From assembly GCF_000160555.1 (NCBI RefSeq), contig NZ_GG749280.1, positions 472,187 to 536,186 of the forward strand: a stretch of 64,000 nt of DNA. The letters run 5' to 3'. The DNA comes from Centipeda noxia ATCC 43541 (GTDB lineage Bacteria; Bacillota; Negativicutes; Selenomonadales; Selenomonadaceae). Under the pieces are notes generated by a model. That model was not told where the DNA came from. It was given only the letters and a program-made list of their open reading frames with translations, and did not search any database. Numbering within the stretch: position 1 is the stretch's first letter; the number at the start of each line of letters is the position of its first letter. Positions 1-9,135 of the stretch are shown here, one piece after another. Position numbers and translations under genes: made by a program.

Positions 1-1
1 C

Positions 2-1045
2 GAGATGACGGGCAACACGGCGAACTACGGCACCTCGACGCTCGAGGGGCTGAAGCTCGCGATCAAAGAGGCGAACGATGCCGGCGGCGTAAACGGCAAG
101 AAGATTGTCCTCGTCGAGGCGGACAACAAATCCGAGGCGGCAGAGTCCGTGAACGCGGCGACGAAGCTGATCTCCGACGATCATGTCCGCGCGATCATCG
201 GGCCCGCGACGACGGCAAACGTCATCGCCGAGTCGCAGGTCGCCTCGGACAACAAGGTTCCTGTCATCGCACCGGATGCAACGGCGGTTGACGTTACGGT
301 CGAGAACGGCGCCGTCAAGCCGTGGATCTTCCGCAGCTGCTTCATCGACCCGCAGCAGGGCGACGTTATGGCAAAGTTCGCGCTCGACACGCTGAAGGCC
401 AAGACGGCCGTCATCTATCTCGACAACTCCACGGACTACTCCAAGAGCCTCGCCGCGGTCTTTGAGAAGGTCTTTACCGCGGGCGGCGGCAAGGTTCTCA
501 TGACTGAGGCCTTCCTCTCGAAGGATCAGGACTTTAAGGCGACGCTGACGCGTCTGCGCGCGGCGAATGCGGACGTCATCTTCGTCCCCGCCTACTATGA
601 GGAGGTCGGCAAGATCGTCAAGCAGGCGCGCGAGATCGGCATCACAGCGCCCATCATCGGCACGGACGGCTGGGATGATCCGAAGGTCGCCGAACTCGCT
701 GGCGCAGCAGCGCTCAACAACACGTATTTCAGTACACACTACTCGGACAAGGACGCGTCGGTTCGTCCCTTCATCGACGCTTTCCAGAAGGAATACAACC
801 ATGCACCGAACGTCTTTGCCGCCCTCGGCTATGATGCGGGCAAGCTCCTCGTCGACGCTTTGAAGCGCGCGGGCTCGGATGATCCCGAGGCGCTGCGCAA
901 GGCGATCGAGGAGACGAAGGATCTCGTTGTCGGCACGGGCACGATCACGATGGACGCCCAGCACAACCCGATCAAGCAGGCGGTCATTCTTGAGAATAAG
1001 GACGGCGATCGCGTCGTCGTCGCAAAGATTATGCCGAGCATGTAA
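2..1045 (+). CDS. livK: Branched-chain amino acid ABC transporter substrate-binding protein (5' truncated)
   Basis: Periplasmic binding protein that delivers Leu/Ile/Val-type ligands to the LivHMGF permease. The frame is open to the window edge and begins inside the first Rossmann lobe (GNTANYGTSTLEGLKLAIKE...), so the signal peptide and the first roughly 35-50 residues lie outside the window; the ATG at 5 is an internal Met. Type I periplasmic-binding features follow: AIIGPATTANVIAESQVA (ligand-site loop), PWIFRSCFIDPQQG and a C-terminal FAALGYDAGKLLVDALKRAG helix. The gene ends at a TAA, followed by a strong hairpin and then livH, the usual order for liv operons. Exact ligand preference cannot be read from sequence. 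Confidence 0.93.
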   Translation, partial: EMTGNTANYGTSTLEGLKLAIKEANDAGGVNGKKIVLVEADNKSEAAESVNAATKLISDDHVRAIIGPATTANVIAESQVASDNKVPVIAPDATAVDVTVENGAVKPWIFRSCFIDPQQGDVMAKFALDTLKAKTAVIYLDNSTDYSKSLAAVFEKVFTAGGGKVLMTEAFLSKDQDFKATLTRLRAANADVIFVPAYYEEVGKIVKQAREIGITAPIIGTDGWDDPKVAELAGAAALNNTYFSTHYSDKDASVRPFIDAFQKEYNHAPNVFAALGYDAGKLLVDALKRAGSDDPEALRKAIEETKDLVVGTGTITMDAQHNPIKQAVILENKDGDRVVVAKIMPSM

Positions 1046-1065
1046 TTATTCGGCTGACAATGCAT

Positions 1066-1092
1066 AAGAGCCGCAGATCTGCGGCTCTTTTT
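1066..1092 (+). terminator. Intercistronic hairpin terminator between livK and livH
   Basis: A perfect 24-bp palindrome (12-bp arms centred on AGATCT, 1066-1089) runs into a T-run. It lies between the abundant binding-protein gene and the permease genes. Such partial terminators commonly lower permease mRNA relative to binding-protein mRNA; no new promoter is evident before livH, so read-through is inferred. Confidence 0.75.
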
Positions 1093-1144
1093 CATAGGAA
1101 TTACCGCTACATTGATTCCATCATTCCCAAAGGGAGGTTCATCT

Positions 1145-2029
1145 ATGGAGTTTATGCAAGAGATTCTGCAGCAGCTCATCAACGGGATCTCGCTCGGCAG
1201 CATCTACGCATTGATCGCTCTGGGCTACACGATGATCTACGGCATCATCAAGCTCATCAACTTCGCACACGGCGACATCTACATGGTCGGTGCCTATCTC
1301 GGGTTCTACGCGATCACGCTCGGCATCCCCGTCCTGCCGGCGATCCTCATATCCATGGCGGTTACATCGCTGCTCGGCGTTCTCGTCGAGCGGTTCGCCT
1401 ATCGGCCGCTGCGCCACGCGCCGCGCATCTCGGTGCTCATCACGGCGATCGGCATGTCGTTCCTGCTCGAATATGTCACGATGGCCATCGTCTCGCCGAC
1501 ACCGCGCACCTTCCCCGCAACGATCAGCGACATCTCCTTTGATGTGGCGGGACTTATCATCAGCGGGCAGCAGCTGCTCATCATGGGCGTGACGCTCGTA
1601 CTCATGCTGATTCTGACCTATATTGTGCGCTCGACGAAGATCGGCAAGGCGATGCGCGCGGCATCCTACGACACGGAGGCTGCGCAGCTCATGGGCATCA
1701 ACGCGGACCGCATCATCTCGATCACGTTCGCCATCGGCTCGGCCCTCGCCGCAGTCGCCGGCGTCCTCATCGGCATCTACTACAACGCGATCGACCCGCT
1801 GATGGGACTCATGCCGGGGATCAAGGCGTTTGTTGCGGCGGTCTTCGGCGGCATCGGCATCCTGCCGGGGGCCGTCGTCGGCGGTCTTGTCCTCGGCATT
1901 GTTGAGGCGTTTATCTCCGGCTTCGGCTTCTCGATGTTCCGCGACGCGGCGGCATTCGCCATCCTGATTCTCGTGCTGCTCGTGCGGCCTGCGGGCATCT
2001 TCGGCAAGAATGTCAAGGAAAAGGTCTGA
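1145..2029 (+). CDS. livH: Branched-chain amino acid ABC transporter permease LivH
   Basis: One of the two inner-membrane permease subunits of the liv importer, about 294 residues with roughly eight hydrophobic segments. Family signatures are visible: NGISLGSIYALIALGYTMIYGI near the N-terminus, INFAHGDIYMVGAY, and the late loop KAFVAAVFGGIGILPGAVVGG that contacts the ATPase. The start at 1145 is chosen because AAAGGGAGG precedes it at good spacing; an in-frame ATG at 1112 has no ribosome site and adds residues unlike the family. A short gap separates it from livM, whose ribosome site overlaps the livH stop. Confidence 0.95.
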   Translation: MEFMQEILQQLINGISLGSIYALIALGYTMIYGIIKLINFAHGDIYMVGAYLGFYAITLGIPVLPAILISMAVTSLLGVLVERFAYRPLRHAPRISVLITAIGMSFLLEYVTMAIVSPTPRTFPATISDISFDVAGLIISGQQLLIMGVTLVLMLILTYIVRSTKIGKAMRAASYDTEAAQLMGINADRIISITFAIGSALAAVAGVLIGIYYNAIDPLMGLMPGIKAFVAAVFGGIGILPGAVVGGLVLGIVEAFISGFGFSMFRDAAAFAILILVLLVRPAGIFGKNVKEKV

Positions 2030-2041
2030 GGAGGGGTGCTC

Positions 2042-2992
2042 ATGAACATATTGCAGAAAAATGACCTCAAGATGCTCATTGTCGCCCTCGTCATCTATGC
2101 CGTCATCATGGGATTGACCGAGGCGGGGATGCTCAGCGCCTTTTGGCAGCTGAACCTCATCTTTGCGGGTCTCAACATCATCCTCGCGGCGAGCCTCAAC
2201 CTCATCAACGGGTATACGGGGCAGTTCTCGCTCGGGCATGCGGGCTTTATGGCAGTCGGCGCCTACGTCGGCGTCGTGCTCACGACGAATTTCCAAATGC
2301 CGTTCCCCGTCGCACTTCTCGCGGGCGGCGTATCGGCAGGGCTTCTCGGCGCGCTCATCGGTCTGCCGACCCTGCGGCTGCGCGGCGACTATCTCGCGAT
2401 CGCAACGCTGGGTCTCGGCGAGATCGTCCGCATCGTCATCATCAACGTTCCCTACGTCGGCGGTGCAGCGGGATTCAAGGGCATCCAGCATCTGACGAAT
2501 TTCACCTGGGTGTTCTTCATCATGCTCGCGGCGCTCTTCATCATCAAAAATTTCGTGAATTCGCGCCACGGCCGCGCCTGTCTCGCCATCCGCGAGAACG
2601 AGATCGCGGCGGAGTCGATGGGCATCTACACGACGAAGTACAAGGTGCTCGCCTTCACCATCGGCGCGTTCTTTGCCGGCGTCGCAGGTACGCTCTTCGG
2701 GCACAACATGTACATCCTCAGCCCCGCCTCGTTCACATTCATGCAGTCATTCAACATCCTCATCATGGTCGTCATGGGCGGCCTCGGCTCGATGACCGGT
2801 TCGATTGCAGGCGCACTCGTCGTCACCTTCCTCTCGGCTGCGCTCGCGAGCTTCCCGAACGCGCGCATGATCATCTATGCACTTGCGCTCATCCTGCTCA
2901 TGTTCTACCGCCCGCAGGGTCTCTTCGGCTATGTTGAGGTCACGTCGATGCGTCCGCTGAACCGTTTCTTCCGGAAAGGAGGCGCAGCGTAA
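2042..2992 (+). CDS. livM: Branched-chain amino acid ABC transporter permease LivM
   Basis: Second membrane permease of the liv importer, about 316 residues and highly hydrophobic. Family motifs include [24 protein letters not shown] near residue 50, [24 protein letters not shown], and the ATPase-coupling region [17 protein letters not shown]. The ATG at 2042 follows GAGGAGGGG; an in-frame GTG two codons upstream lies inside that ribosome site and is less likely. The stop codon overlaps the livG start (TAATG), implying translational coupling. Confidence 0.95.
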   Translation: MNILQKNDLKMLIVALVIYAVIMGLTEAGMLSAFWQLNLIFAGLNIILAASLNLINGYTGQFSLGHAGFMAVGAYVGVVLTTNFQMPFPVALLAGGVSAGLLGALIGLPTLRLRGDYLAIATLGLGEIVRIVIINVPYVGGAAGFKGIQHLTNFTWVFFIMLAALFIIKNFVNSRHGRACLAIRENEIAAESMGIYTTKYKVLAFTIGAFFAGVAGTLFGHNMYILSPASFTFMQSFNILIMVVMGGLGSMTGSIAGALVVTFLSAALASFPNARMIIYALALILLMFYRPQGLFGYVEVTSMRPLNRFFRKGGAA

Positions 2993-3762
2993 TGGCAAAG
3001 GATCTTTTGACGGCGACGGATGTCTCGATGGTCTTCGGCGGCCTTAAGGCGGTTGTGGATTTCAACGTGCACATCAAATACGGCGAGCTGCTCGGGCTCA
3101 TCGGTCCGAACGGCGCGGGCAAGACGACCGCGTTCAACCTCTTTACGGGCGTCTACCAGCCGACGACGGGCGAGATTCTCTTTAAGGACAAGAGCATCGT
3201 CGGCCTCGCCCCCTATCAGATCACGGAGCGCGGCATCGCGCGCACATTCCAGAACATCCGCCTCTTCGGCGAGCTCACGGTGCTCGACAACGTCAAGATT
3301 GCGTACCACTGCCACATGAACTACGGTTTCATCGAGGCGGTGCTGCGCGTCGGCCGCTACTGGGAGGAGGAACGAAAACTCGAGGAGGAGGCATATCGTC
3401 TGCTCGAGATCTTCCACCTCGCGGATGCGGCACAGGAGAAGGCAAAGAACCTCCCCTACGGCGCACAGCGGCGCCTCGAGATTGCACGTGCGCTCGCGGC
3501 GCAGCCGAGCCTCCTGCTCCTCGACGAGCCGGCAGCGGGCATGAACCCGCAGGAGACACTCGAGCTCATGGAGATGATCCGCTGGGTGAAAAAGGAATTC
3601 GGCATCACGATTCTCCTCATTGAGCACGATATGTCCCTCGTCATGGGCATCTGCGAGCGCATCTATGTGCTTGAATACGGTGCGATCATTGCGAACGGCA
3701 GCCCGGAAGACATTCGGACGAATCCCGAGGTCATCCGCGCGTATCTGGGTGCGGAGGAATAA
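2992..3762 (+). CDS. livG: Branched-chain amino acid ABC transporter ATP-binding protein LivG
   Basis: Cytoplasmic ATPase subunit of the liv importer, 256 residues. Visible motifs are Walker [10 protein letters not shown] (about residue 39), the Q-loop region [18 protein letters not shown], the signature region [15 protein letters not shown], Walker [14 protein letters not shown] and the H-loop [11 protein letters not shown]. The signature reads YGAQRR rather than canonical LSGGQ, which is usual for LivG. It overlaps livM by TAATG and is followed two bases later by livF. Confidence 0.96.
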   Translation: MAKDLLTATDVSMVFGGLKAVVDFNVHIKYGELLGLIGPNGAGKTTAFNLFTGVYQPTTGEILFKDKSIVGLAPYQITERGIARTFQNIRLFGELTVLDNVKIAYHCHMNYGFIEAVLRVGRYWEEERKLEEEAYRLLEIFHLADAAQEKAKNLPYGAQRRLEIARALAAQPSLLLLDEPAAGMNPQETLELMEMIRWVKKEFGITILLIEHDMSLVMGICERIYVLEYGAIIANGSPEDIRTNPEVIRAYLGAEE

Positions 3763-3764
3763 CT

Positions 3765-4514
<750 letters not shown>

Positions 4515-4518
4515 GAAA

Positions 4519-4579
4519 GCGCATCATGGTCCCGCTCCCCCGTTGCTGACCGCCGCGGGGGAGCGGGGCCATGATGCGC
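4519..4579 (+). terminator. Long stem-loop after livF
   Basis: Two 24-base arms (4519-4542 and 4556-4579) pair with a single G:T wobble around an 11-base loop. There is no long T-run after it, so it may act as an RNA 3'-end stabiliser or a weak intrinsic terminator rather than a canonical one. Confidence 0.6.
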
Positions 4580-4672
4580 CGCCGTTCTCCTAGAAAAAGA
4601 AGGAAAGCGCACCCGAAAGCGCGAATATAGAAAAAGGTATCTTTACGTTGCCATTGGCAAGGAGGGGCACTT

Positions 4673-5317
4673 ATGTTTGTTGCCGATTGTATGACCAAGA
4701 ATCCTGTCACCACTTCGCCGGACACAGGCATTGACGAGGCGGCAAAGCTCATGGACAAGGGGCATTTCCGCCGTCTGCCCGTCATGGATCACGGAAAGCT
4801 CGTCGGGTTCTTCACGAACCGCGATCTCCTGCGCGCATCGCCCTCGGCGGCAACTACGCTCGACCGCTATGAGATGCGCACCCTGCTCTCGAGGATCAAG
4901 GTTGCCGATGTCATGCAGAAGGACGTCATCACCGTCACGGATACAATGACGATTGAGGAAGCCGCGCTCATCATGACGCGCGAGAAGATCGGCGCCCTGC
5001 CTGTCCTCTCCGAGCTCGGCAAGCTCGTCGGCATTATCTCCTCCACGGACATCTTCCGCGCCTTCATCGCCGTCATGGGCCTCGACAGCGGAAAGACGCG
5101 CCTCACAATCGACGTTGCCGACCGCAAGGGGGTTCTGCGCGACATCTCGACCATCCTCGCCGATCTCGACATCAACATCGACAGCATGGTGACCATCCCG
5201 CAGCCGAGCGGCGCCTATCAGATCATCATCCGCGCCGACATCGCGGATGTGGACACCGTCAAGGACCGCCTCATGGCAAAGGGCTTCACCGTCAGCCACG
5301 TCACACATCTCGGCTGA
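4673..5317 (+). CDS. CBS-pair plus ACT domain protein (AcuB-like)
   Basis: A 214-residue cytoplasmic protein. Two CBS motifs lie at about residues 1-60 (MTKNPVTTSPDTGIDEAAKLM...) and 80-140 (MQKDVITVTDTMTIEEAALIM...), together a Bateman module for adenine nucleotides. A C-terminal ACT domain of about 70 residues follows (RLTIDVADRKGVLRDISTILADLDINIDSMV). This CBS-CBS-ACT order matches proteins annotated AcuB, whose biochemical role is poorly defined. Start chosen from GGAGG spacing before ATG 4673. It is likely monocistronic, bounded by the livF hairpin and the terminator at 5337. A link to amino acid or acetoin metabolism is only suggestive. Confidence 0.88.
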   Translation: MFVADCMTKNPVTTSPDTGIDEAAKLMDKGHFRRLPVMDHGKLVGFFTNRDLLRASPSAATTLDRYEMRTLLSRIKVADVMQKDVITVTDTMTIEEAALIMTREKIGALPVLSELGKLVGIISSTDIFRAFIAVMGLDSGKTRLTIDVADRKGVLRDISTILADLDINIDSMVTIPQPSGAYQIIIRADIADVDTVKDRLMAKGFTVSHVTHLG

Positions 5318-5336
5318 GCGCCTTCATCTACAAAAA

Positions 5337-5369
5337 AACTCTGCCGCAGCCAAAGCGGCAGAGTTTTTT
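5337..5369. terminator. Bidirectional intrinsic terminator between CBS-ACT gene and apbE
   Basis: Eleven-bp arms (5337-5347 and 5355-5365) around a 7-base loop, with a T-run downstream and an A-run upstream, so it can serve both converging genes. Confidence 0.9.
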
Positions 5370-5381
5370 GTATGAAACACC

Positions 5382-6431
5382 TTATTCTCCGATCGGCTTC
5401 CCATCCGTCCCGATCAGAACGACGAGCGCGGCGGGGAAATCTGCAAGAAGGGCTCTGCCCTTCTCCGGTCCGAGCACAAAGATCGCCGTCGAGAGCATGT
5501 CAGAGAGCATCCCCATATGCCCTTTCCACGTCGGCAGTGTTTCATTGTCCTCAAGCGGAAGCGTAACCGTTACGGAGGAAAGCCCCGTATCGGCAGGATA
5601 GCCCGTATGTGGGTCAATGAGATGATGATAGCGCCGTCCCTCGGAGATAAAGAAGTGCTCATCGTCTCCTGACGAAGAGAGCACCTCATCCGACAGCGGC
5701 AGCACCATCAAGAGATCGGTGCGGTCCTCGCCGCGCGGATTGCGGATGCCGATCTGCCACGGGTCCCCTGCCTCATTCACGCCCACGGCAAGAATCGAAC
5801 TGGTGCCGAGATCCGCCAATGCATTTTTGATCCCGGTATCCTGCCAGCTGTGCGCGATGCCGTCCAGCGCAAGCCCCTTGATGAGCGCGCCGCGGTCAAT
5901 CTTCATACCCGCCTTCCGCAGACGCGCTTCATATATTGTGCGACCATTCTCCTCCGCCGTGCGCAGCTCGAGCTGCGCATAGCCGACACGGTCGCGTGCC
6001 GCTGCGATCTCTTCGGGAGGCGGCGGCTGTTTCTCTGTCCGCGCACGCTCCCACAACTCTGTCAGCGCGCCCGCCGTCACGTCGAACGCGCCGTCCGAGC
6101 GGCGCGCGATCTCCTGCGCGAGCGTCAGCGTCTCATAGAGCGCGGGTGAAATCTCCCGCCACTCTCCCGTCCCTGCCGCAGCTTCAACGGCGGCGAGCGC
6201 AGCTCCGTCCGCATCGCGCTCCGTCTGTGCGAGCACCGCCATTCCGTCGCGCAGGCCCGCCTGTGCCGTGATCTCATCCGCGCGCACGGTCAGCCGCGCC
6301 AGGGTTCCCATGGCGATCTTCGTGTCCTCTGCAGTCACGGCAGAGTTTCGTCCGCAGCCGCCGAGGATCAGAACCGCAGCCAAAAGGAAGATGGCAGGAA
6401 TTTCGCGTGCTGCGAAGAATTTTAACAACAT
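5382..6431 (-). CDS. apbE: FAD:protein FMN transferase, lipoprotein (ApbE family)
   Basis: Periplasm-facing flavin transferase that attaches FMN from FAD to Thr of target proteins such as RNF/NQR subunits. The 349-residue product starts with a lipoprotein signal (MLLKFFAARE..., lipobox LGGC near residue 25). ApbE motifs are present: AFDVTAGALTELW, KGLALDGI, and the metal-site region HHLIDPHTGYPAD with the C-terminal SDMLSTAIFVLGPEKG. The ATG at 6431 follows GGAG; the frame stays open well upstream but that part lacks family similarity and lies over the divergent gtrA-like gene. The substrate protein is not in the window. Confidence 0.92.
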   Translation of the reverse strand: MLLKFFAAREIPAIFLLAAVLILGGCGRNSAVTAEDTKIAMGTLARLTVRADEITAQAGLRDGMAVLAQTERDADGAALAAVEAAAGTGEWREISPALYETLTLAQEIARRSDGAFDVTAGALTELWERARTEKQPPPPEEIAAARDRVGYAQLELRTAEENGRTIYEARLRKAGMKIDRGALIKGLALDGIAHSWQDTGIKNALADLGTSSILAVGVNEAGDPWQIGIRNPRGEDRTDLLMVLPLSDEVLSSSGDDEHFFISEGRRYHHLIDPHTGYPADTGLSSVTVTLPLEDNETLPTWKGHMGMLSDMLSTAIFVLGPEKGRALLADFPAALVVLIGTDGKPIGE

Positions 6432-6473
6432 ATATGCTCCTTTCGATGATCTATGATACTGCGAGGTACATCC

Positions 6474-6860
6474 ATGCCGCGTTCCAGACTCTATGAAATC
6501 GCGCGCTTCGTCCTGGTCGGCGGCGCTTGCTTCGTCCTCGACTACGGGCTGCTCTACGTCCTCACCGAGTACGTCGGGCTCTACTATCTTCTCTCGGCGG
6601 GCATCTCGTTCTCCGTCTCCGTCTTCGTCAACTACTGGCTCTGCCTCGCCTGCGTCTTTCGCGGGGCGGATGCTCAGACGCGCCGTGCGAAAATGCTCTT
6701 CTTCGGCTCGAGCATCGCGGGGCTCGGGCTCAATCAGCTGCTCATGTGGCTGCTCGTCGACTTCGCCCACATCTACTACATGATTGCAAAACTCATCGCC
6801 GCCGGCATCGTCATGATCTGGAACTATGTTCTCAAACGACGCGCCGTGCTCGGTCATTGA
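6474..6860 (+). CDS. GtrA-like small membrane protein
   Basis: A 128-residue protein with four predicted membrane helices (FVLVGGACFVLDYGLLYVL, YLLSAGISFSVSVFVNYWL, AKMLFFGSSIAGLGLNQLL, IAKLIAAGIVMIWNYVLKR). The layout and the closing IWNYVLKRRAVL match the GtrA/DPMS-associated family, proposed to flip polyprenyl-linked sugars. ATG 6474 is preferred because GCGAGG lies upstream; the in-frame ATG at 6453 has no such site. It is divergent from apbE and has no glycosyltransferase partner beside it, so its lipid-sugar substrate is unknown. Confidence 0.85.
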   Translation: MPRSRLYEIARFVLVGGACFVLDYGLLYVLTEYVGLYYLLSAGISFSVSVFVNYWLCLACVFRGADAQTRRAKMLFFGSSIAGLGLNQLLMWLLVDFAHIYYMIAKLIAAGIVMIWNYVLKRRAVLGH

Positions 6861-7145
6861 GACTATTCTATCATCCCCGGCACCTCTGTGCAAACAGAGA
6901 CAAAGGTCTTTCCCCGCAGCACATGAGCCGATCCGCATCCGATTTCCCATGCTGCGGCGAGATTTCCCGTTTCGCAGAGCGATCGCCTTCCCCTGCAAAT
7001 GCCCCAATTTCACACGTGTAAAGACGCAGTCATACAATCTTTTCAATTCGATCACCATATAATCGTATGCCAAAAAGGATGAATGGCCGCGATTGTCTAT
7101 TATAATAGAATATAGAGAATGAACTCTCTCCTATAAATTTAATTC

Positions 7146-7178
7146 AATAGATAAAATTGTCTTGCTATTTTATCTATT
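7146..7178. promoter_or_regulatory. Candidate operator: 11-bp inverted repeat upstream of DeoR-type regulator
   Basis: AATAGATAAAA (7146-7156) and TTTTATCTATT (7168-7178) are perfect inverted copies around an 11-base loop, with no poly-T tail in a position expected of a terminator. Placement upstream of a regulator gene suggests an autoregulatory site; no binding data are available. Confidence 0.45.
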
Positions 7179-7212
7179 TTGCGTTACACTGAAAAAAAGG
7201 ATGAACGGCTCA

Positions 7213-7242
7213 TTGACAGCAGATATGTGAGCGTTATTTTAT
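7213..7242 (+). promoter_or_regulatory. Candidate sigmaA promoter for DeoR-type regulator
   Basis: A consensus -35 TTGACA at 7213-7218 is followed after 18 bases by TTTTAT at 7237-7242 (4/6 to TATAAT). Transcription would start about 20 bases before the start codon. Confidence 0.5.
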
Positions 7243-7270
7243 TCTTATCTGCGCAAAGGGAGTGAATATC

Positions 7271-8038
7271 ATGTTTCTGGAGGAGCGCCAAGAGCTCATT
7301 GTCCGCATGGTAGAGCGTGACGGCAAGGTAAAGGTCAAAGAGCTCAGCGCAAAGTTCAAGGTAACCGAGGATTGTATCCGCAAGGACCTGGGGTCGCTGG
7401 AGCGCCAGGGGCGTCTCAAACGCACCTATGGCGGCGCTGTGAAACTGACACAGAGCATTCACATGATCGAGGTCAGCCGCCATCGTCACATGGATGTCGA
7501 GGCAAAGCGCCGCATCGCCCAGGCCGCCGTCTCACTCATCCGTGACAAGGACATGGTCTTCCTCGACGTCTCGACGAGCAACCTCGCCATTGCGGAGCTG
7601 CTGATGAAGAGCGACCGCGATCTGACAGTTGTGACGAATATGGTCGACGTACTCGGCGTGCTTGCGCGCAATCCCCGCATCGAACTGATCTTTGCGGGCG
7701 GGCAGATCAACCGCGGACGCGACGGATTCTGGGGCGGCATGACGCAGGAGTTTATCCGCAGGCTGAAGCCCGACATCGCCTTCGTCGGCGCAGTCGGCGT
7801 CGATGTTAAGGCGAACAGTGTCTCCACGTATGACATCGACGACGGCATCAACAAGGCGACGATCATTGCGCGCAGCAAGCGCTCCTATGTGTTGGCCGAG
7901 GCGCGCAAGCTCTCGACAGACGGCAACTACGACTACGCGCCGCTGAATGCGCTCGCAGGATTCGTGACGGATACGGAGCCGCCTTCCGATATCCGTGCGG
8001 CAGCAGCGGAGCTCGGTGTGGACATCGTTCTTCCGTAA
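7271..8038 (+). CDS. DeoR-family transcriptional regulator
   Basis: A 255-residue repressor-type regulator. The N-terminal winged helix (about 1-57, ERQELIVRMVERDGKVKVKELSAKF and EDCIRKDLGSLERQGRLKRTYGGA) is classical DeoR. The C-terminal sugar-phosphate sensing domain contains VFLDVSTSNLAIAELL, LTVVTNMVDVLGVL and ELIFAGGQINRGRDGFWGG. ATG 7271 is chosen over GTG 7262 because AGGGAG at 7256-7261 fits only the ATG. No metabolic gene follows, so the regulon is unclear; the fructose operon at 52.6 kb is one candidate since DeoR proteins often control fru operons, but that is inference. Confidence 0.92.
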   Translation: MFLEERQELIVRMVERDGKVKVKELSAKFKVTEDCIRKDLGSLERQGRLKRTYGGAVKLTQSIHMIEVSRHRHMDVEAKRRIAQAAVSLIRDKDMVFLDVSTSNLAIAELLMKSDRDLTVVTNMVDVLGVLARNPRIELIFAGGQINRGRDGFWGGMTQEFIRRLKPDIAFVGAVGVDVKANSVSTYDIDDGINKATIIARSKRSYVLAEARKLSTDGNYDYAPLNALAGFVTDTEPPSDIRAAAAELGVDIVLP

Positions 8039-8070
8039 ACGCCATCGCATATCCGATTGTTCGGAACGTG

Positions 8071-8103
8071 AAGCCGAGACGGTCTTGCCGTCTCGGCTTT
8101 CTT
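8071..8103 (+). terminator. Intrinsic terminator after DeoR-type gene
   Basis: Twelve-bp perfect arms (8071-8082, 8088-8099) with a 5-base loop, followed by TTTCTT. Confidence 0.85.
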
Positions 8104-8112
8104 GTGCGAAAA

Positions 8113-8200
8113 TGGAGGCGGATGCGGGGGAAGCAGGCTGTCGTCTCCCAAAGCGCCCCTGCCGAAGAGGAACCGCGTAAGCGGCAGCGGGGGCTTCCAT
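8113..8200. other. GC-rich structured intergenic segment, possible dispersed repeat
   Basis: The segment between the DeoR terminator and the radical SAM gene holds nested imperfect dyads. TGGAGGC near its start pairs with GCTTCCA near its end, and AGCGCCCCTGCCG pairs imperfectly with CGGCAGCGGGGGCT around a CCGC-GTAA-GCGG mini-hairpin. No gene is supported here. Only one copy is present in the window, so repeat status cannot be tested. Confidence 0.35.
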
Positions 8201-8230
8201 GCGAAAATCCAATAAAAAGGAGGGATATGT

Positions 8231-9118
8231 TTGGAGGATCTGCTCGATCGCTGCACGCTCTGCCCGCGGCGCTGCGGCGCAAACCGCAGCGCAGGACAAC
8301 GCGGCTTCTGCGGTGCCGGACAAACGGTCCGCATCGCGCGCACAATGCTGCACCGCTGGGAGGAACCGTGCCTTGTCGGCGCGCACGGCGCGGGCGCCGT
8401 GTTCTTTTCGCACTGCACGCTGCGCTGCATCTACTGTCAGAATGCGGCGATCAGCCACGAGGGCGACGGCAGCGACGTGACCGAAGAGGAGCTTGCCCGG
8501 CTCTTCCTCAGCCTTGCACGGCAGGGCGCGGCAACACTCGATCTGGTGACGCCGACGCATTATACACCGCAGATTCTCCGCGCGCTCTCCCTGGCACGAA
8601 AAAACGGCCTCACGCTGCCCGTCGTCTGGAACACGAGCGGCTATGAAACCGTGGAAAACGTCAGGCGGATCGCAGGGGCTGCAGACATCTTCCTGCCCGA
8701 TCTGAAATATGCCGCAGAGGAAAGCGGCCGTCTTTATTCCGCTGCGCCGGATTATGCTGCAGCGGCGCAGGCAGCCGTCACGGCGATGGTAAAGCAGCTC
8801 GGGCCCGTACAGTTCTCCGCGGACGGACAGCTGCTGCGCGGGGTGCTCGTGCGCCACCTCGTTCTGCCGGGACACCGCCGCGAGAGTATTGCACTCGTAC
8901 GCTGGCTGTGGGAGAATTTCGGCGATCGGGTTCAGCTCAGCCTGATGCGGCAGTATACGCCGCTCTTCCGCGCGGCAGAGTTCCCGCCCCTGCATCGGCA
9001 GCTGACGACCTTTGAATACGAATCCGTTGTCGACGCGGCACGCGCGCTCGGAATGACGCGGGTCTACGTGCAGGGAGCAGAGGCCGTCGGCGCGCAGTAC
9101 GTTCCGGATTTCAGGTAA
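8231..9118 (+). CDS. Radical SAM protein, PflX-like (pyruvate formate-lyase activating enzyme-related)
   Basis: A 295-residue radical SAM enzyme. The cluster motif CTLRCIYC gives CX3CX2C at C62/C66/C69. An N-terminal set of Cys (C8, C11, C15, C27 in CTLCPRRCG...GFC) is typical of the PflX subgroup annotated as putative PFL-activating enzymes. Downstream elements include VTPTHYTPQI, WNTSGYE and the LPDLKY strand. The start is a TTG at 8231 placed seven bases after AAAAAGGAGGG; no in-frame ATG fits. No pyruvate formate-lyase or other glycyl radical enzyme is adjacent, so the substrate is unknown. Confidence 0.88.
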   Translation: MEDLLDRCTLCPRRCGANRSAGQRGFCGAGQTVRIARTMLHRWEEPCLVGAHGAGAVFFSHCTLRCIYCQNAAISHEGDGSDVTEEELARLFLSLARQGAATLDLVTPTHYTPQILRALSLARKNGLTLPVVWNTSGYETVENVRRIAGAADIFLPDLKYAAEESGRLYSAAPDYAAAAQAAVTAMVKQLGPVQFSADGQLLRGVLVRHLVLPGHRRESIALVRWLWENFGDRVQLSLMRQYTPLFRAAEFPPLHRQLTTFEYESVVDAARALGMTRVYVQGAEAVGAQYVPDFR

Positions 9119-9135
9119 GCCGCCGTTCATCGCCC

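Larger units (their letters stand above)
6861..7270. other. 410-bp non-coding region upstream of DeoR-type gene
   Basis: The first part is GC-rich with no recognised feature. The second part (about 7060-7200) is markedly AT-rich and holds two dyad elements: a perfect 14-bp palindrome TCTATTATAATAGA at 7096-7109 and an 11-bp inverted repeat at 7146-7178. No convincing ORF or tRNA is seen. Confidence 0.7.

Noticed and set aside
1139-2704. A 521-codon minus-strand ORF under livH/livM
   Set aside because: Charged low-complexity shadow crossing two real genes.
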